Shown piece by piece: positions 22,175 through 31,518 of a DNA stretch of 64,000 bases. Position 1 is the first letter of the stretch. Each line of letters starts with the position of its first letter. This stretch comes from an uncultured Oscillospiraceae bacterium. GTDB taxonomy: Bacteria; Bacillota; Clostridia; Oscillospirales; Oscillospiraceae. The notes under the pieces are model-generated. The model saw nothing but the letters and a program-made list of their open reading frames with translations, ran no database searches and was not told the DNA's origin. The position numbers were made by a program, and so were the translations under genes. The stretch is from contig CANQQU010000001.1 in assembly GCA_947626085.1 (NCBI GenBank), positions 49,457-113,456 of the forward strand, given 5' to 3'.

Positions 22175-22214
22175 GATACAATGTTATCGTATCACATTCA
22201 GCCGGGAAATTCAA
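22175..22214 (-). promoter_or_regulatory. Promoter of the metF-acs run with overlapping palindrome
   Basis: Reading leftward, TTGAAT (22214-22209) and TACGAT (22191-22186) are 17 bases apart. A near-palindrome with arms GATACRAT spans 22193-22175 and covers the -10 box, as a repressor site would. A second inverted repeat GGGCAAAATTGCCC lies in the leader (about 22157-22170). Confidence 0.65.
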
Positions 22215-22250
22215 CCGGTAATTTGGAGAAAATCCGTAAATTTCCGAAAA

Positions 22251-23705
22251 TCAGCTGTTCCGCCAGGTGCTTCCGGAGAACAGCACCAGGATGGGGAAGA
22301 TCTCCAGCCGCCCCGCCAGCATGTCCAGGATCAGCACCAGCTTGGACGCCAGGCCGTAGGCGCCGTAGTTGCAGGTGGGGCCCACGGCGTCTAGGCCGGG
22401 ACCGATGTTGTTGAAGCAGGCCAGCACGGCGGACAGATTGGTCTCGATGGAAAACCCGTCCAGGGATAACACAATGAAGCTGCCCAGCAGGATGATTACA
22501 TAGGCCGCCAGGTAGGCGGCGGTGTTGTCCAGCACGGTCTCATTTACCACCCGGCTGTTGGTGCGCACCACCTGGACCTTCCGGGGGTGGAGCACCTGAT
22601 GGATGTTCCGCCGCAGGCTCTTGAGCAGCAGCAGGACCCGGGCGCATTTCAGTCCGCCGCCGGTACTGCCGGCGCAGGCGCCCACGATCATCAGCATCAG
22701 CAGGATGGATTTGGAGAAGCTGGGCCACAGGTCAAAGTCCGTGGTGGCAAACCCGGTGGTGGTCATGATGCTGGAGACCTGGAAGGCGGCGTGGCGGAAA
22801 ATGTCGGCGACGGAGCCGTAAAGCCCCCGGATGTTCCAGGCTACCAGCAAGGTGCTGCCCAGGAAGATCCCCAGGTAGAGCCGCAGCTCCTCGTCTTTAA
22901 ATACGCCGGAAAACTTCCGCATCAGCAGCAGATAGTAGCAGCTGAAATTCACGCCGAAGAGCAGCATGAACACGGTGCAGACATTTTGAAGGTAGGGCGA
23001 GTAGCTGGCGATGGAGTCGTTCCGCACGGCGAAGCCGCCGGTGCCGGCGGTGCCGAAGGCGACGCACACCGCGTCGAACAGGGGCATCCCTCCCGCCAGA
23101 AGGAACAAAATGTCCAGCACCGTCAGGGCGATATAGATCAGGTACAAAATCATGGCGGTGGCGCGCATTTTGGGCACCAATTTCCCCACGTCCGGCCCCG
23201 GGCTCTCCGCCCGCAGCAGATGCATGGTAAAGCCGCTGCCCTTCCCGCCCGCCGGGGCCACCGCCAGGAGGAACACCAGCACCCCCATGCCCCCCAGCCA
23301 GTGGCTGAAGCTGCGCCAGTAGAGGAGCCCCCGAGAGAGGGTCTCCACCTCCGGCAGAATGGAAGCGCCGGTGGTGGTGAAGCCGGAGACGATTTCAAAA
23401 AGGGCGTCGATAAACCGGGGGATCTCTCCGGAAAACCGGAAGGGCAGGGCCCCTAATAGACTCAGCGCGATCCAGCCCACGCTGACGCAGACCAGCCCTT
23501 CCTTCGCCCCGAAGGGACCGGGGGCCTTGCGGCAGGAGGCGAAAAGGACCAGACACACGATCCCCATCACCGCCAGAGAGATCAGGAAGCCACGAACCGC
23601 GTCCCACTCGCCCAGGCCCAGGCTGATGGCCAGCGCCGGCAGGAGGAACACCGCTTCCACCGCCACGATCTGGGCGAGAAACCGGCCCATCATCTTATAA
23701 TTCAT
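22251..23705 (-). CDS. trkH: Potassium uptake channel subunit
   Basis: This 484-residue membrane protein is the TrkH/KtrB-type potassium translocating subunit. Four pore loops with selectivity-filter glycines are visible as GFTTTGAS, GTAGTGGF, TTTGFAT and NNIGPG, each between membrane helices. The intramembrane loop ACAGSTGGGLKCARV is also typical. It needs the RCK-type partner TrkA, encoded directly upstream with nine bases between them, so the pair forms one operon. TGAGG stands before the ATG. Confidence 0.95.
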   Translation of the reverse strand: MNYKMMGRFLAQIVAVEAVFLLPALAISLGLGEWDAVRGFLISLAVMGIVCLVLFASCRKAPGPFGAKEGLVCVSVGWIALSLLGALPFRFSGEIPRFIDALFEIVSGFTTTGASILPEVETLSRGLLYWRSFSHWLGGMGVLVFLLAVAPAGGKGSGFTMHLLRAESPGPDVGKLVPKMRATAMILYLIYIALTVLDILFLLAGGMPLFDAVCVAFGTAGTGGFAVRNDSIASYSPYLQNVCTVFMLLFGVNFSCYYLLLMRKFSGVFKDEELRLYLGIFLGSTLLVAWNIRGLYGSVADIFRHAAFQVSSIMTTTGFATTDFDLWPSFSKSILLMLMIVGACAGSTGGGLKCARVLLLLKSLRRNIHQVLHPRKVQVVRTNSRVVNETVLDNTAAYLAAYVIILLGSFIVLSLDGFSIETNLSAVLACFNNIGPGLDAVGPTCNYGAYGLASKLVLILDMLAGRLEIFPILVLFSGSTWRNS

Positions 23706-23714
23706 GGCAAAACC

Positions 23715-25076
23715 TCACGCGAAAATATCGTTGAACTGCCGCAGGACGCCCTGCCCGCTGGTGACCACCACCACGGTGTCCCCTCTGCGGAAAACGGAGT
23801 CGCCGTTGGGAATGGTGGCCTTGGCGCCGTGGGTGATGCTGGTCACCAGCACGTTTGCCTTGAGCCGCAGGTTTTTTAGAGGCTCGCCACAGTGGAGCGC
23901 GCCCTCGTCCAGCTGGAACTCCACCGCCTCGGCCTGTCCGTCGGCAATGGTGTGGACGGACACCGCGGCCCCGGTCTGGTTTTGCATGGCCCGGACATAG
24001 CGGACGATGTTGTTGCTGCACAGCTCCCGGGGGCAGATGACGCTGCCCAGGTTCAGGGAGTCCGCCAGCTGGCAGTTTTCCATCCGGCCCAGCTTGGTGA
24101 TGATCTGGGGCACCCCCCGGGAGGCCCCGTAGAGGGAGATGATCATATTCATTTCATCGATGCCCGTCAGGGCCACCAGGGCGTCGCAGGAGCCCAGGCC
24201 CTCGGCCTCCAGCTGCTCCTGGCTGCTGCAATCCCCATGAATGATGGAGGCGTTGGGCAGCAGCGCGGCCAGCTCCAGGCACCGCTGGGGATTCTGCTCG
24301 ATGATCTGCACGGCGATGCCGTCCCGCTCCAGCAGCTCCGTCAGATAGTAGCTCACCCGTCCGCCGCCGCAGAGGATCACCCGCCGGACCCGCCGGGTGA
24401 TGATGCCCAGATTCTTTAGAAGCGTGGTCAGATTGGCGGTGGGGGCGGTGACGAAGATCCGGTCCCCTTCCCGGAGGATGAAGTTGCCGTTGGGCACCAT
24501 GGCGTTGCCGCTGCGCAGCACGGCGCAGACCAGCACCCGGGTCTTGATGATGCTGTGGAGCATTTCGCTCAGGGAGATGTTGCACAGTTTGCTCTTGCCG
24601 TCCACCCGCACCTCCACGATCTCGGCCCGGCCTTTGGCGAAGGTGTCCCGCCGCAGGAAGCCCGGGTACTTGAGGAGCCGTTCGATCTCCACAGCCGCCT
24701 GCCGCTCGGGGTTGACGGCGAGGGACAGGGCGAAGGTCTCCCGCATTTCAAAGATCTGGTCGGTGTACTCCGGATTTCGGATGCGGGCGATGGTGTGCAA
24801 TTTGGGGTTGAGGCTGTGGGCGGTGAGACAGCAGAGCATATTCACCTCATCCATGTTGGTGGCGGCGATCAGCAGCTCCGCTTTCTCCACCCCCGCCTGC
24901 CGTAAGATCGGGGCGGAGGCGCAGTTGCCCTCCACACCCATCACGTCGTACTGCTCCACTGTGCTGCCAAGGCGCTTGCTGTCCAGATCGATCAGGGTCA
25001 AGTCATGGCCCTCGGCGGAAAGCTGCCGCGTCAGGGTCAGGCCCACTTTGCCGTTGCCGGCAATGATGATGTTCAT
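23715..25076 (-). CDS. trkA: Potassium uptake regulatory subunit
   Basis: This 453-residue cytosolic protein has two RCK (TrkA-N/TrkA-C) repeats that gate TrkH. The first Rossmann domain begins MNIIIAGNGKVGLTL with acidic residue Asp31 in the NAD-binding position, and the second begins RRVILCGGGRVSYYL near residue 230. TrkA-C domains follow each. The tandem form matches enterobacterial-type TrkA rather than short KtrA. CGGAGG precedes the ATG, and a strong promoter lies upstream. Confidence 0.95.
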   Translation of the reverse strand: MNIIIAGNGKVGLTLTRQLSAEGHDLTLIDLDSKRLGSTVEQYDVMGVEGNCASAPILRQAGVEKAELLIAATNMDEVNMLCCLTAHSLNPKLHTIARIRNPEYTDQIFEMRETFALSLAVNPERQAAVEIERLLKYPGFLRRDTFAKGRAEIVEVRVDGKSKLCNISLSEMLHSIIKTRVLVCAVLRSGNAMVPNGNFILREGDRIFVTAPTANLTTLLKNLGIITRRVRRVILCGGGRVSYYLTELLERDGIAVQIIEQNPQRCLELAALLPNASIIHGDCSSQEQLEAEGLGSCDALVALTGIDEMNMIISLYGASRGVPQIITKLGRMENCQLADSLNLGSVICPRELCSNNIVRYVRAMQNQTGAAVSVHTIADGQAEAVEFQLDEGALHCGEPLKNLRLKANVLVTSITHGAKATIPNGDSVFRRGDTVVVVTSGQGVLRQFNDIFA

Positions 25077-25110
25077 AGCGTCCTCCGGTATTTAGAATTG
25101 TCTATCCGTT

Positions 25111-25139
25111 ATTATAACAAAGACTTAGTCAAATGACAA
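25111..25139 (-). promoter_or_regulatory. trkA-trkH promoter
   Basis: Reading leftward, TTGTCA (25139-25134) and TATAAT (25116-25111) are separated by 17 bases. Confidence 0.78.
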
Positions 25140-25239
25140 TGCCCGGCGGGAAAAAATTCCCTTCGCCGGATTTCCCTAGCATCAGACAAGCTCCCCGTTC
25201 TATAATCCCTCCAGAGACAGGACAAAGGGGTTGGAAAGG

Positions 25240-26001
25240 GTGTTTCAGGGAGGAAAATGGACGATTTGGGCCTTTCGGCGGCTGCTGCTGACGCTGGGGG
25301 CGGTTTCCGGACTGCTGTGCGCTCTGATTTTGCGGGGGAATGTGCTGGCGGCGCTGGCCCCGCCGCGGGAGACGGTCCCGGCGGTGGCGACCCTGGCCCC
25401 TACGGTGCCGAAAAGCACCTTGCGGCCCACCAATTTGTGGCTGCCGTACCCCATTTCGGAGACCAGCGTGGTGGCCTACCGCCTGGCGGAGTACGAAGGG
25501 CCCTTCATGGAGGACGGTACCTACCGGGAGGTGACCAAATGCGCCGCCCTGCTGGTGCGCAACGACAGCGACCGGGTGGTGGAGGCCGGAGAGGTGATCC
25601 TGGAGCGGGGCGGACTGCTGCTGCGCTTCCCCTTTACCATGCTGCCCCCAGGCGGGCTGGTGATGGTGTTGGAGAGGGAGGGGAAGTACTGTCCCGAGCG
25701 TGAATTTTCCGCCTGCTACGGCTGGGGAGAGCTGCTGCGGGAGGAGCCCCTGGCGGCCCAGACCCTGGAGATCACCCCCCAGGGCATGGGAAGCCTGGTC
25801 GTCACCAACCGCGGCAAAGTCCGGATGGGCCCCACGGCGCTGTTTTACAAAAGCTATGACAAGGAAAGCGGCATTTACATAGGGGGCAAGACCTATCGCG
25901 TGGAGATCCCCGCCCTGGCCCCCGGGGAGACGGTGACGGTGTATCCGGAACACTACGCCGACGGATACAGCCGGATCTTTTTAATTTTGCCGCTTACATG
26001 A
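25240..26001 (+). CDS. Membrane-anchored protein of unknown function
   Basis: I do not recognise this 253-residue protein. One hydrophobic helix (about residues 10-35) near the N-terminus is followed by a short proline-rich stretch and an extracytoplasmic beta-rich region of about 190 residues. It reads like a surface domain with LVRNDSDRVVEAGEVIL and ALAPGETVTVYPEHY, reminiscent of a carbohydrate or matrix-interaction fold, but no catalytic motif stands out. The GTG at 25240 is preferred because AAAGGGG is nine bases upstream; the TTG at 25231 touches the same purine run. A TATAAT stands at 25201-25206 with no clear -35. It is a single gene ending at a hairpin. Confidence 0.7.
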   Translation: MFQGGKWTIWAFRRLLLTLGAVSGLLCALILRGNVLAALAPPRETVPAVATLAPTVPKSTLRPTNLWLPYPISETSVVAYRLAEYEGPFMEDGTYREVTKCAALLVRNDSDRVVEAGEVILERGGLLLRFPFTMLPPGGLVMVLEREGKYCPEREFSACYGWGELLREEPLAAQTLEITPQGMGSLVVTNRGKVRMGPTALFYKSYDKESGIYIGGKTYRVEIPALAPGETVTVYPEHYADGYSRIFLILPLT

Positions 26002-26033
26002 ACCCTCTTTACCCCTTTCTGTCCTGCCGCCGT

Positions 26034-26057
26034 CCCCGCCCGGGAAACCGGGCGGGG
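26034..26057 (+). terminator. Hairpin terminator before secA
   Basis: CCCCGCCCGG and CCGGGCGGGG form a 10-bp stem with a GAAA loop. The following ATCCTTACTG is only weakly T-rich. Confidence 0.6.
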
Positions 26058-26177
26058 ATCCTTACTGCCCGTGAAATGTTCATAATTTTTGACTATTCTT
26101 TTTCTTCCCGGTGTGCTATAATAGGCCCGATATGGAAAAAATGAAAAAATAATTTTTATTTTGGGAGGAATACCGAT

Positions 26178-28928
26178 ATGGGATTGATCACGAAGCTGTT
26201 TGGCACCCGCTCCCAGCGGGAGATCAAGCGGATTCAGCCCACTGTGAATAAAATTCTGGCTCTGGAGGACGCCTACCGGGCCTTATCGGAGGAGGAGCTG
26301 AAGGGCAAGACCGCCGAATTTAAGCAGCGCCTGGCCCAGGGGGAGACCCTGGACGATCTGCTCCCCGAGGCTTTCGCCGCCGTGCGGGAGGCGGCGGACC
26401 GGGTGCTGGGCATGCGGCCCTATCCCGTGCAGCTCATCGGCGGCGTGGTGCTCCATCAGGGCCGGATCGCCGAGATGAAGACCGGCGAGGGCAAGACCCT
26501 GGTGGCCATTCTGCCCTGCTACCTCAACGCCCTGACCGGCAGGGGCGTCCATGTGGTCACGGTCAACGAGTACCTGGCCAAGCGGGACGCCGACTGGATG
26601 GGCAAGGTCTATCGCTATATGGGCCTGACGGTGGGCCTGATCATCCCCGGCATGACCCCGGCGGAGCGCCGGGTGTCCTACGCCGCGGACATCACCTACT
26701 GCACCAACAACGAGCTGGGCTTCGACTACCTCCGGGACAACATGGCCATCTATAAGAGCGAGCAGGTCCAGCGGGGCCATGCCTTCGCCATCGTTGACGA
26801 GGTGGACTCCATCCTCATCGACGAGGCCCGGACCCCGCTGATCATCTCCGGCCAGGGGGAGGACTCCTCCCAGTTGTACCAGATGGCGGATCAATTTGTC
26901 TCCGGCCTGCGGAAGAAGGTTTTTGCCAAGACCGACGAAAAAGAGGTCCAGGACAACTACGACTGCGACTATTTTGTGGACGAGAAGTCCCGCACCGTCT
27001 CCCTCACTGCCGAGGGCATCGCCAAGGCGGAGCGGTACTTCGGCGTGGAGAACCTGGCGGACGCCGCCAACGCCACCTTGTCCCACCACATCAACCAGGC
27101 CATGAAGGCCCGGGGCCTGATGAAAAAGGACATCGACTATGTGGTGAAGGACGGCCAGATCATCATCGTGGACGAGTTCACCGGCCGGTTGATGTACGGT
27201 CGGCGGTACAACGAGGGCCTCCACCAGGCCATCGAGGCCAAGGAGGGTGTCACCGTGGCGGGGGAGAGTAAGACCCTGGCCACCATCACCTTCCAGAATT
27301 TCTTCCGCCTCTACGACAAGCTCTCCGGCATGACCGGCACAGCCCTGACCGAGGAGGAGGAATTTGCCGCCATCTACAATCTGGACGTGGTGGAGATCCC
27401 CACCAACCGGCCTGTGATCCGGCAGGACCATTCCGACGTGGTCTACAAGACCGAGGCCGGGAAATTCCGGGCCATCATCCAGCAGGTGAAGGACTGCCAC
27501 GAAAAGGGTCAGCCGGTGCTGGTGGGCACCGTGTCCATTGAAAAGAGTGAGCTACTCAGCAAGCTCCTGAAGCGGGAGGGCATTCCCCACAACGTCCTGA
27601 ACGCCAAGTACCATGAGCTGGAGGCCCAGATCGTGGCCCAGGCCGGTAAATTCGGAGCCGTCACCATCGCCACCAACATGGCCGGCCGTGGTACGGATAT
27701 CATGCTGGGGGGCAACGCCGAGTACCTTGCCATGAGCGAGCTGCGGCGGCAGGAGCTGCCGGAGGAGCTGCTCCAAGAGGCCAACTCCTACGCCGAGACT
27801 GACGATGTGGACATCCTCACCGTTCGGAAGCGGTATGAAATGCTCCTGGCCTCCTACAAGACCGAGACCAGTAAGGAGGCCGAGGAGGTCAAGGCCGCCG
27901 GGGGCCTGTTCATCATCGGCACCGAGCGGCATGAGTCCCGCCGGATCGACAATCAGCTCCGGGGCCGTTCCGGCCGTCAGGGGGACCCTGGCGAAAGCCG
28001 GTTCTACCTGAGCCTGGAGGACGACTTGATGCGCCTCTTCTCCACCGACCGGGTCATGGGGATGATGGACAGCCTTGGCATCGACGAGGATACGCCCATC
28101 GACGCCAAGATCCTCTCCGGCGCTGTGGAAAACGCCCAGAAGAGCGTGGAGAGCCGGAATTTCCGGGCCCGGAAGAACGTGCTGGAATACGACGACGTGA
28201 TGAACGTCCAGCGGGAGGTCATCTACGCCCAGCGGGAAAAGGTGCTGAGCGGGGAGGACCTGCGGGAAAGCATTTTGTCCATGCTCCGGGAGGTGGTGGA
28301 AAGCACCGTCTCCACCGTCCTCAGCGACCGGGGCGGCGTGGTGGACGAGGAAGGGCTTTCCATGGTTCTGTCCCACTTCGAGGGGATTTACTTTGCCAAG
28401 GGGGCCTGTCCCTACCGGGAGAATCTCACCGCCCAGGACCTTACTCAGGAGCTCTACGATCTGGCACTGAAAACCTATGAGAAGAAGGAGACTGCCTACA
28501 CCCCCGCCGTGATGCGGGAGCTGGAGCGGGTGGTCATGCTCCGGGTGGTGGACGAGTACTGGATGGACCATATCGACGCCATGGACGATCTAAAGCAGGG
28601 CATCGGCCTCCGGGCCTACGGCCAGCACGATCCCGTGGTCGCCTATAAAGAAGAGGGCTATGAGATGTTCCAGGCCATGATCGCCGCCATTCGGGAGGAG
28701 ACCGTGCGCCGGATGTTCCTGGTCCAGCTCCGGCCGGCCCAGGAGGTCAAACGGGAGAAGGTCGCCAAGGAGACCTCCACCTCCGGCACCTCCGACGGGA
28801 CCGTGAAGAAGCAGCCCGTTCGCAAGGCCAAGAAGGTGGGCCCCAACGACCCCTGCCCCTGCGGAAGCGGGAAAAAGTATAAAAAGTGCTGCCGGGAGAA
28901 GGACATCGCGGCGGGACTGGACCGGTGA
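26178..28928 (+). CDS. secA: Preprotein translocase ATPase
   Basis: SecA drives protein export through SecYEG at the cytoplasmic membrane. The 916-residue chain shows the Walker A region [11 protein letters not shown], the DEAD-type box [16 protein letters not shown], the preprotein cross-linking domain, the second nucleotide fold with [16 protein letters not shown], the helical scaffold, and a C-terminal zinc-binding SEC-C motif ([15 protein letters not shown]). It is a complete standard SecA. GGGAGGAATACCGAT precedes the ATG, and a -10 box TATAAT stands at 26117-26122 without a clear -35. pgeF follows after five bases. Confidence 0.98.
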   Translation: MGLITKLFGTRSQREIKRIQPTVNKILALEDAYRALSEEELKGKTAEFKQRLAQGETLDDLLPEAFAAVREAADRVLGMRPYPVQLIGGVVLHQGRIAEMKTGEGKTLVAILPCYLNALTGRGVHVVTVNEYLAKRDADWMGKVYRYMGLTVGLIIPGMTPAERRVSYAADITYCTNNELGFDYLRDNMAIYKSEQVQRGHAFAIVDEVDSILIDEARTPLIISGQGEDSSQLYQMADQFVSGLRKKVFAKTDEKEVQDNYDCDYFVDEKSRTVSLTAEGIAKAERYFGVENLADAANATLSHHINQAMKARGLMKKDIDYVVKDGQIIIVDEFTGRLMYGRRYNEGLHQAIEAKEGVTVAGESKTLATITFQNFFRLYDKLSGMTGTALTEEEEFAAIYNLDVVEIPTNRPVIRQDHSDVVYKTEAGKFRAIIQQVKDCHEKGQPVLVGTVSIEKSELLSKLLKREGIPHNVLNAKYHELEAQIVAQAGKFGAVTIATNMAGRGTDIMLGGNAEYLAMSELRRQELPEELLQEANSYAETDDVDILTVRKRYEMLLASYKTETSKEAEEVKAAGGLFIIGTERHESRRIDNQLRGRSGRQGDPGESRFYLSLEDDLMRLFSTDRVMGMMDSLGIDEDTPIDAKILSGAVENAQKSVESRNFRARKNVLEYDDVMNVQREVIYAQREKVLSGEDLRESILSMLREVVESTVSTVLSDRGGVVDEEGLSMVLSHFEGIYFAKGACPYRENLTAQDLTQELYDLALKTYEKKETAYTPAVMRELERVVMLRVVDEYWMDHIDAMDDLKQGIGLRAYGQHDPVVAYKEEGYEMFQAMIAAIREETVRRMFLVQLRPAQEVKREKVAKETSTSGTSDGTVKKQPVRKAKKVGPNDPCPCGSGKKYKKCCREKDIAAGLDR

Positions 28929-28933
28929 CGGCC

Positions 28934-29737
28934 ATGGGCTTCACGCGGCGCCAGGAAGGGGCCCTGGTCTACTTCACCGGGGATAACATCTCCGTTCCCC
29001 ATGCCTTCACCACCCGCTTGGGCGGCGTCAGCCGGGATCACTTAGCGGCGCTGAACCTGGGCTTCCACCGGGGAGACGACCCGGAACGGGTGCTGGAAAA
29101 CTACCGCGTCCTCTGCGCCGCCCTGGGCACAGCGCCCAAGCAGGTGGCGGCTGCCCATCAGATCCACTCGGATATCGTCCTGCCCGTGGGGCCGGAGGAG
29201 CTGGGGGCGGGGGTGACCGGCCCCAGACTTCCGGAATGCGACGCCCTGGTGACTGCCACCCCCGGCGCGGCGCTGGTGGTCTTCACCGCCGACTGCACCC
29301 CTATTTTGCTGTGGGACCCGGTGACGGGGGCGGTGGGCGCGGCCCACGCCGGCTGGCGGGGCACCGCCCAGGATATCGGAGGCAAGACCGTGGAGGCCAT
29401 GGCCCGGCTTTACGGCTGCCGCCGGGAGAATATCCGGGCCGCCGTCGGTCCCAATATCGGCCCGTGCTGCTTTGAGACCGGGCCGGAGGTGCCAAAGGCC
29501 ATGGTCGCGCAGCTGGGACCCGGAGCGGAGGAGGACATCCGCCCGGTGGGTGAAAAATATTATGTAAACTTAAAGGCCCTCAACGCCAAACTCCTTCGCC
29601 GTGCGGGGGTGGAGAACCTGGTACTCAGCCCCCTGTGTACCGCCTGCCGGACGGATCTATTCTGGTCGGCCCGGCGGATGGGGGATGCCCGGGGTTCCCA
29701 GGGGGCCATGATTCGGTGTATGGGAGGAATCCAATGA
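28934..29737 (+). CDS. pgeF: Peptidoglycan editing factor (multicopper polyphenol oxidase fold)
   Basis: This 267-residue protein belongs to the YlmD/YfiH laccase-domain family, which prevents misincorporation of amino acids into peptidoglycan stems and shows purine nucleoside activities. Family motifs are FTTRLGGVS, AAHQIHSD, VFTADCTPILLWD and GAAHAGWRGTA, with the metal-binding histidine and cysteine residues conserved, and CCFETGPEV later. The ATG at 28934 is preferred; the longer frame overlaps secA, and a GTG at 28925 is the alternative. It is probably expressed from the secA transcript, and its stop overlaps the next start by ATGA. Confidence 0.92.
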   Translation: MGFTRRQEGALVYFTGDNISVPHAFTTRLGGVSRDHLAALNLGFHRGDDPERVLENYRVLCAALGTAPKQVAAAHQIHSDIVLPVGPEELGAGVTGPRLPECDALVTATPGAALVVFTADCTPILLWDPVTGAVGAAHAGWRGTAQDIGGKTVEAMARLYGCRRENIRAAVGPNIGPCCFETGPEVPKAMVAQLGPGAEEDIRPVGEKYYVNLKALNAKLLRRAGVENLVLSPLCTACRTDLFWSARRMGDARGSQGAMIRCMGGIQ

Positions 29738-31518
29738 AGCGGTGGCTTTCCCTTTTGATGGCGCTTTGTCTGCTGCTCACCGGCTGCGCGGTAGGGGGGC
29801 GGACCTATGTGCCCCATGGCGGGGGCCTGGCCCGGGAGGAGGGGGACACCTCTCCCACCAGCGAGCCGACCCTTGGGGGAGAGGAGCAGTCCTTTTCCCT
29901 GGTGTACTATTCGGACCGGTCCCTCAACCCCCTGACCTGCACGGACTATACCAACCGTACCCTGTTCTCCCTGATCTATCAGGGACTCTTCTCGGTGGAC
30001 CGGAGCTACGCCGCCCAGCCCGTCCTCTGCCGGGAGTACACCGTGTCCCAGGATATGATGGCATACACCTTCTATCTGAATGACGCCACCTTTTCCGACG
30101 GAACCCCGGTGACTGCCCAGGACGTGGCGGCGTGTCTCACCTTCGCCAAGTCCGGCCAGGGCTCGGTGTACCAGGGCCGGTTTTTCCACATGGTCTCCGC
30201 AGTGGCCCAGGGCGCAGCGGTGGTGGTGACCATGGACACCGCCTATGAGGATCTGCCTATTCTGCTGGACGTGCCTATTGTGAAGGCCGGCGAGATCAAC
30301 GCCCAGCAGCCCCTGGGCACCGGCCCGTACCTGCTGAACCGCACCACAGGCGGGATGCGGCTTCGCCGCACGCCCAACTGGTGGTGTCAGGCGACGCTCC
30401 CCGTCACCGCTTCCTCCATCCCGCTGGTCCAGGCGGAGAGCAACTCCCAGATCCGGGATCAGTTTCAGTTTTCCGACGTGGGCCTGGTCTGCGCCGACCC
30501 GGGCACCGATACCTACGCCGATTTCCGCAGCGACTATGAGCTGTGGGACTGCGAAAGCGGTATTTTCCTGTACATGGCCTGCAACAACGAAAGCGAATTT
30601 TTCCAGGAGTATAAGCTCCAGTCCGCCATCACCTTCGCCATCGACCGGGACACCCTGGTGGAGGACAACTACCGGGGCTTCGCCCGGAGCGCCACGCTGC
30701 CCGCCTCGCCCCAGTCTCCCTATTACAGCGAGGGCTTGGCCTCCCGCTACGGCTACGACGCCGAGAAATTCTCCCAGGCGGTTGCTTCCGCCGGGGCGGT
30801 GGGGGAGACCGTGCGGCTGCTGGTGAACGCCGACGACAGCCTCCGCCTCCGGGTGGCAAAGGCCATTGCCGAAATGCTGACCGCCGGGGGGCTGGTGGTG
30901 CAGATCGTGGAGTGCGGCAGCGCCAACTTTCTGACCCGGCTGGCGGAGCGGAATTATGAGCTGTACCTGTCCCAGACCAAGCTGTCCCCCAATATGGACC
31001 TGTCCGCCTTTTTCTACGTCACCGGCACCCTGAGCTACGGGGCCATGGACGACCTGGCGACCTACAGTTTGTGCCTGGAGGCCCTGGCCAACCGGGGCAA
31101 TTACTACAATCTGCACCAGAAGATCATGAACGAGGGCAGGCTGATCCCCATTCTCTTCCGCAGCTATGCCATCTACGCCACCCGGGGCCTGATGACGGGG
31201 CTGACCCCCGCCCGGGACAATGTGTTTTTCTACACCCTGCGGAACCTGCCCGGCCAGCCCAACCCTTCGGAGCCCACCGGGGAGCCTACCGACGGTACCG
31301 CCGCCGGTACAGACGGTTCCGCGCCGTCGGTTACGGGCTCGATCCGGGAACCACAGCCCCTGGGACTACCGCGCCGGGGACCACGGCAGGACCGTAAGGC
31401 GCATCTTGTGTTTCCCAAAAAAACGGAGCGGGACCCCCAGGGTCCCGCTCACAATGTTTTCAGGAACGCTTCCAGCCGATCTAGGCCCAGCGCCAGCTGG
31501 GAATCGCCGCAGCAGTAG
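29734..31518 (+). CDS. Extracellular solute-binding lipoprotein, family 5 (3' frameshift likely)
   Basis: This is a substrate-binding lipoprotein of the oligopeptide/nickel type. The signal peptide MKRWLSLLMALCLLLTGC gives a lipobox with the lipidated cysteine at residue 18. The family 5 fold follows, with LFSLIYQGLFSVD, FYLNDATFSDGTPVTAQDV and LQSAITFAIDRDTLV. No ABC permease genes adjoin it, so it may be an orphan. The start overlaps the pgeF stop (ATGA), with GGGAGGAATCC ahead. The intact frame runs 120 bases past the expected end into the convergent patA gene. In the -1 frame the sequence becomes GLDPGTTAPGTTAPGTTAGP and stops at 31397, so a single-base shift near 31320-31350 is likely. 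Confidence 0.85.
   Translation: MKRWLSLLMALCLLLTGCAVGGRTYVPHGGGLAREEGDTSPTSEPTLGGEEQSFSLVYYSDRSLNPLTCTDYTNRTLFSLIYQGLFSVDRSYAAQPVLCREYTVSQDMMAYTFYLNDATFSDGTPVTAQDVAACLTFAKSGQGSVYQGRFFHMVSAVAQGAAVVVTMDTAYEDLPILLDVPIVKAGEINAQQPLGTGPYLLNRTTGGMRLRRTPNWWCQATLPVTASSIPLVQAESNSQIRDQFQFSDVGLVCADPGTDTYADFRSDYELWDCESGIFLYMACNNESEFFQEYKLQSAITFAIDRDTLVEDNYRGFARSATLPASPQSPYYSEGLASRYGYDAEKFSQAVASAGAVGETVRLLVNADDSLRLRVAKAIAEMLTAGGLVVQIVECGSANFLTRLAERNYELYLSQTKLSPNMDLSAFFYVTGTLSYGAMDDLATYSLCLEALANRGNYYNLHQKIMNEGRLIPILFRSYAIYATRGLMTGLTPARDNVFFYTLRNLPGQPNPSEPTGEPTDGTAAGTDGSAPSVTGSIREPQPLGLPRRGPRQDRKAHLVFPKKTERDPQGPAHNVFRNASSRSRPSASWESPQQ
31422..31450 (-). terminator. Terminator after patA
   Basis: GAGCGGGACCC and GGGTCCCGCTC form an 11-bp stem with a 3-base loop. 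On the minus strand it is followed by CGTTTTTTTGGG, so it ends the dapL-patA transcript. Confidence 0.88.
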
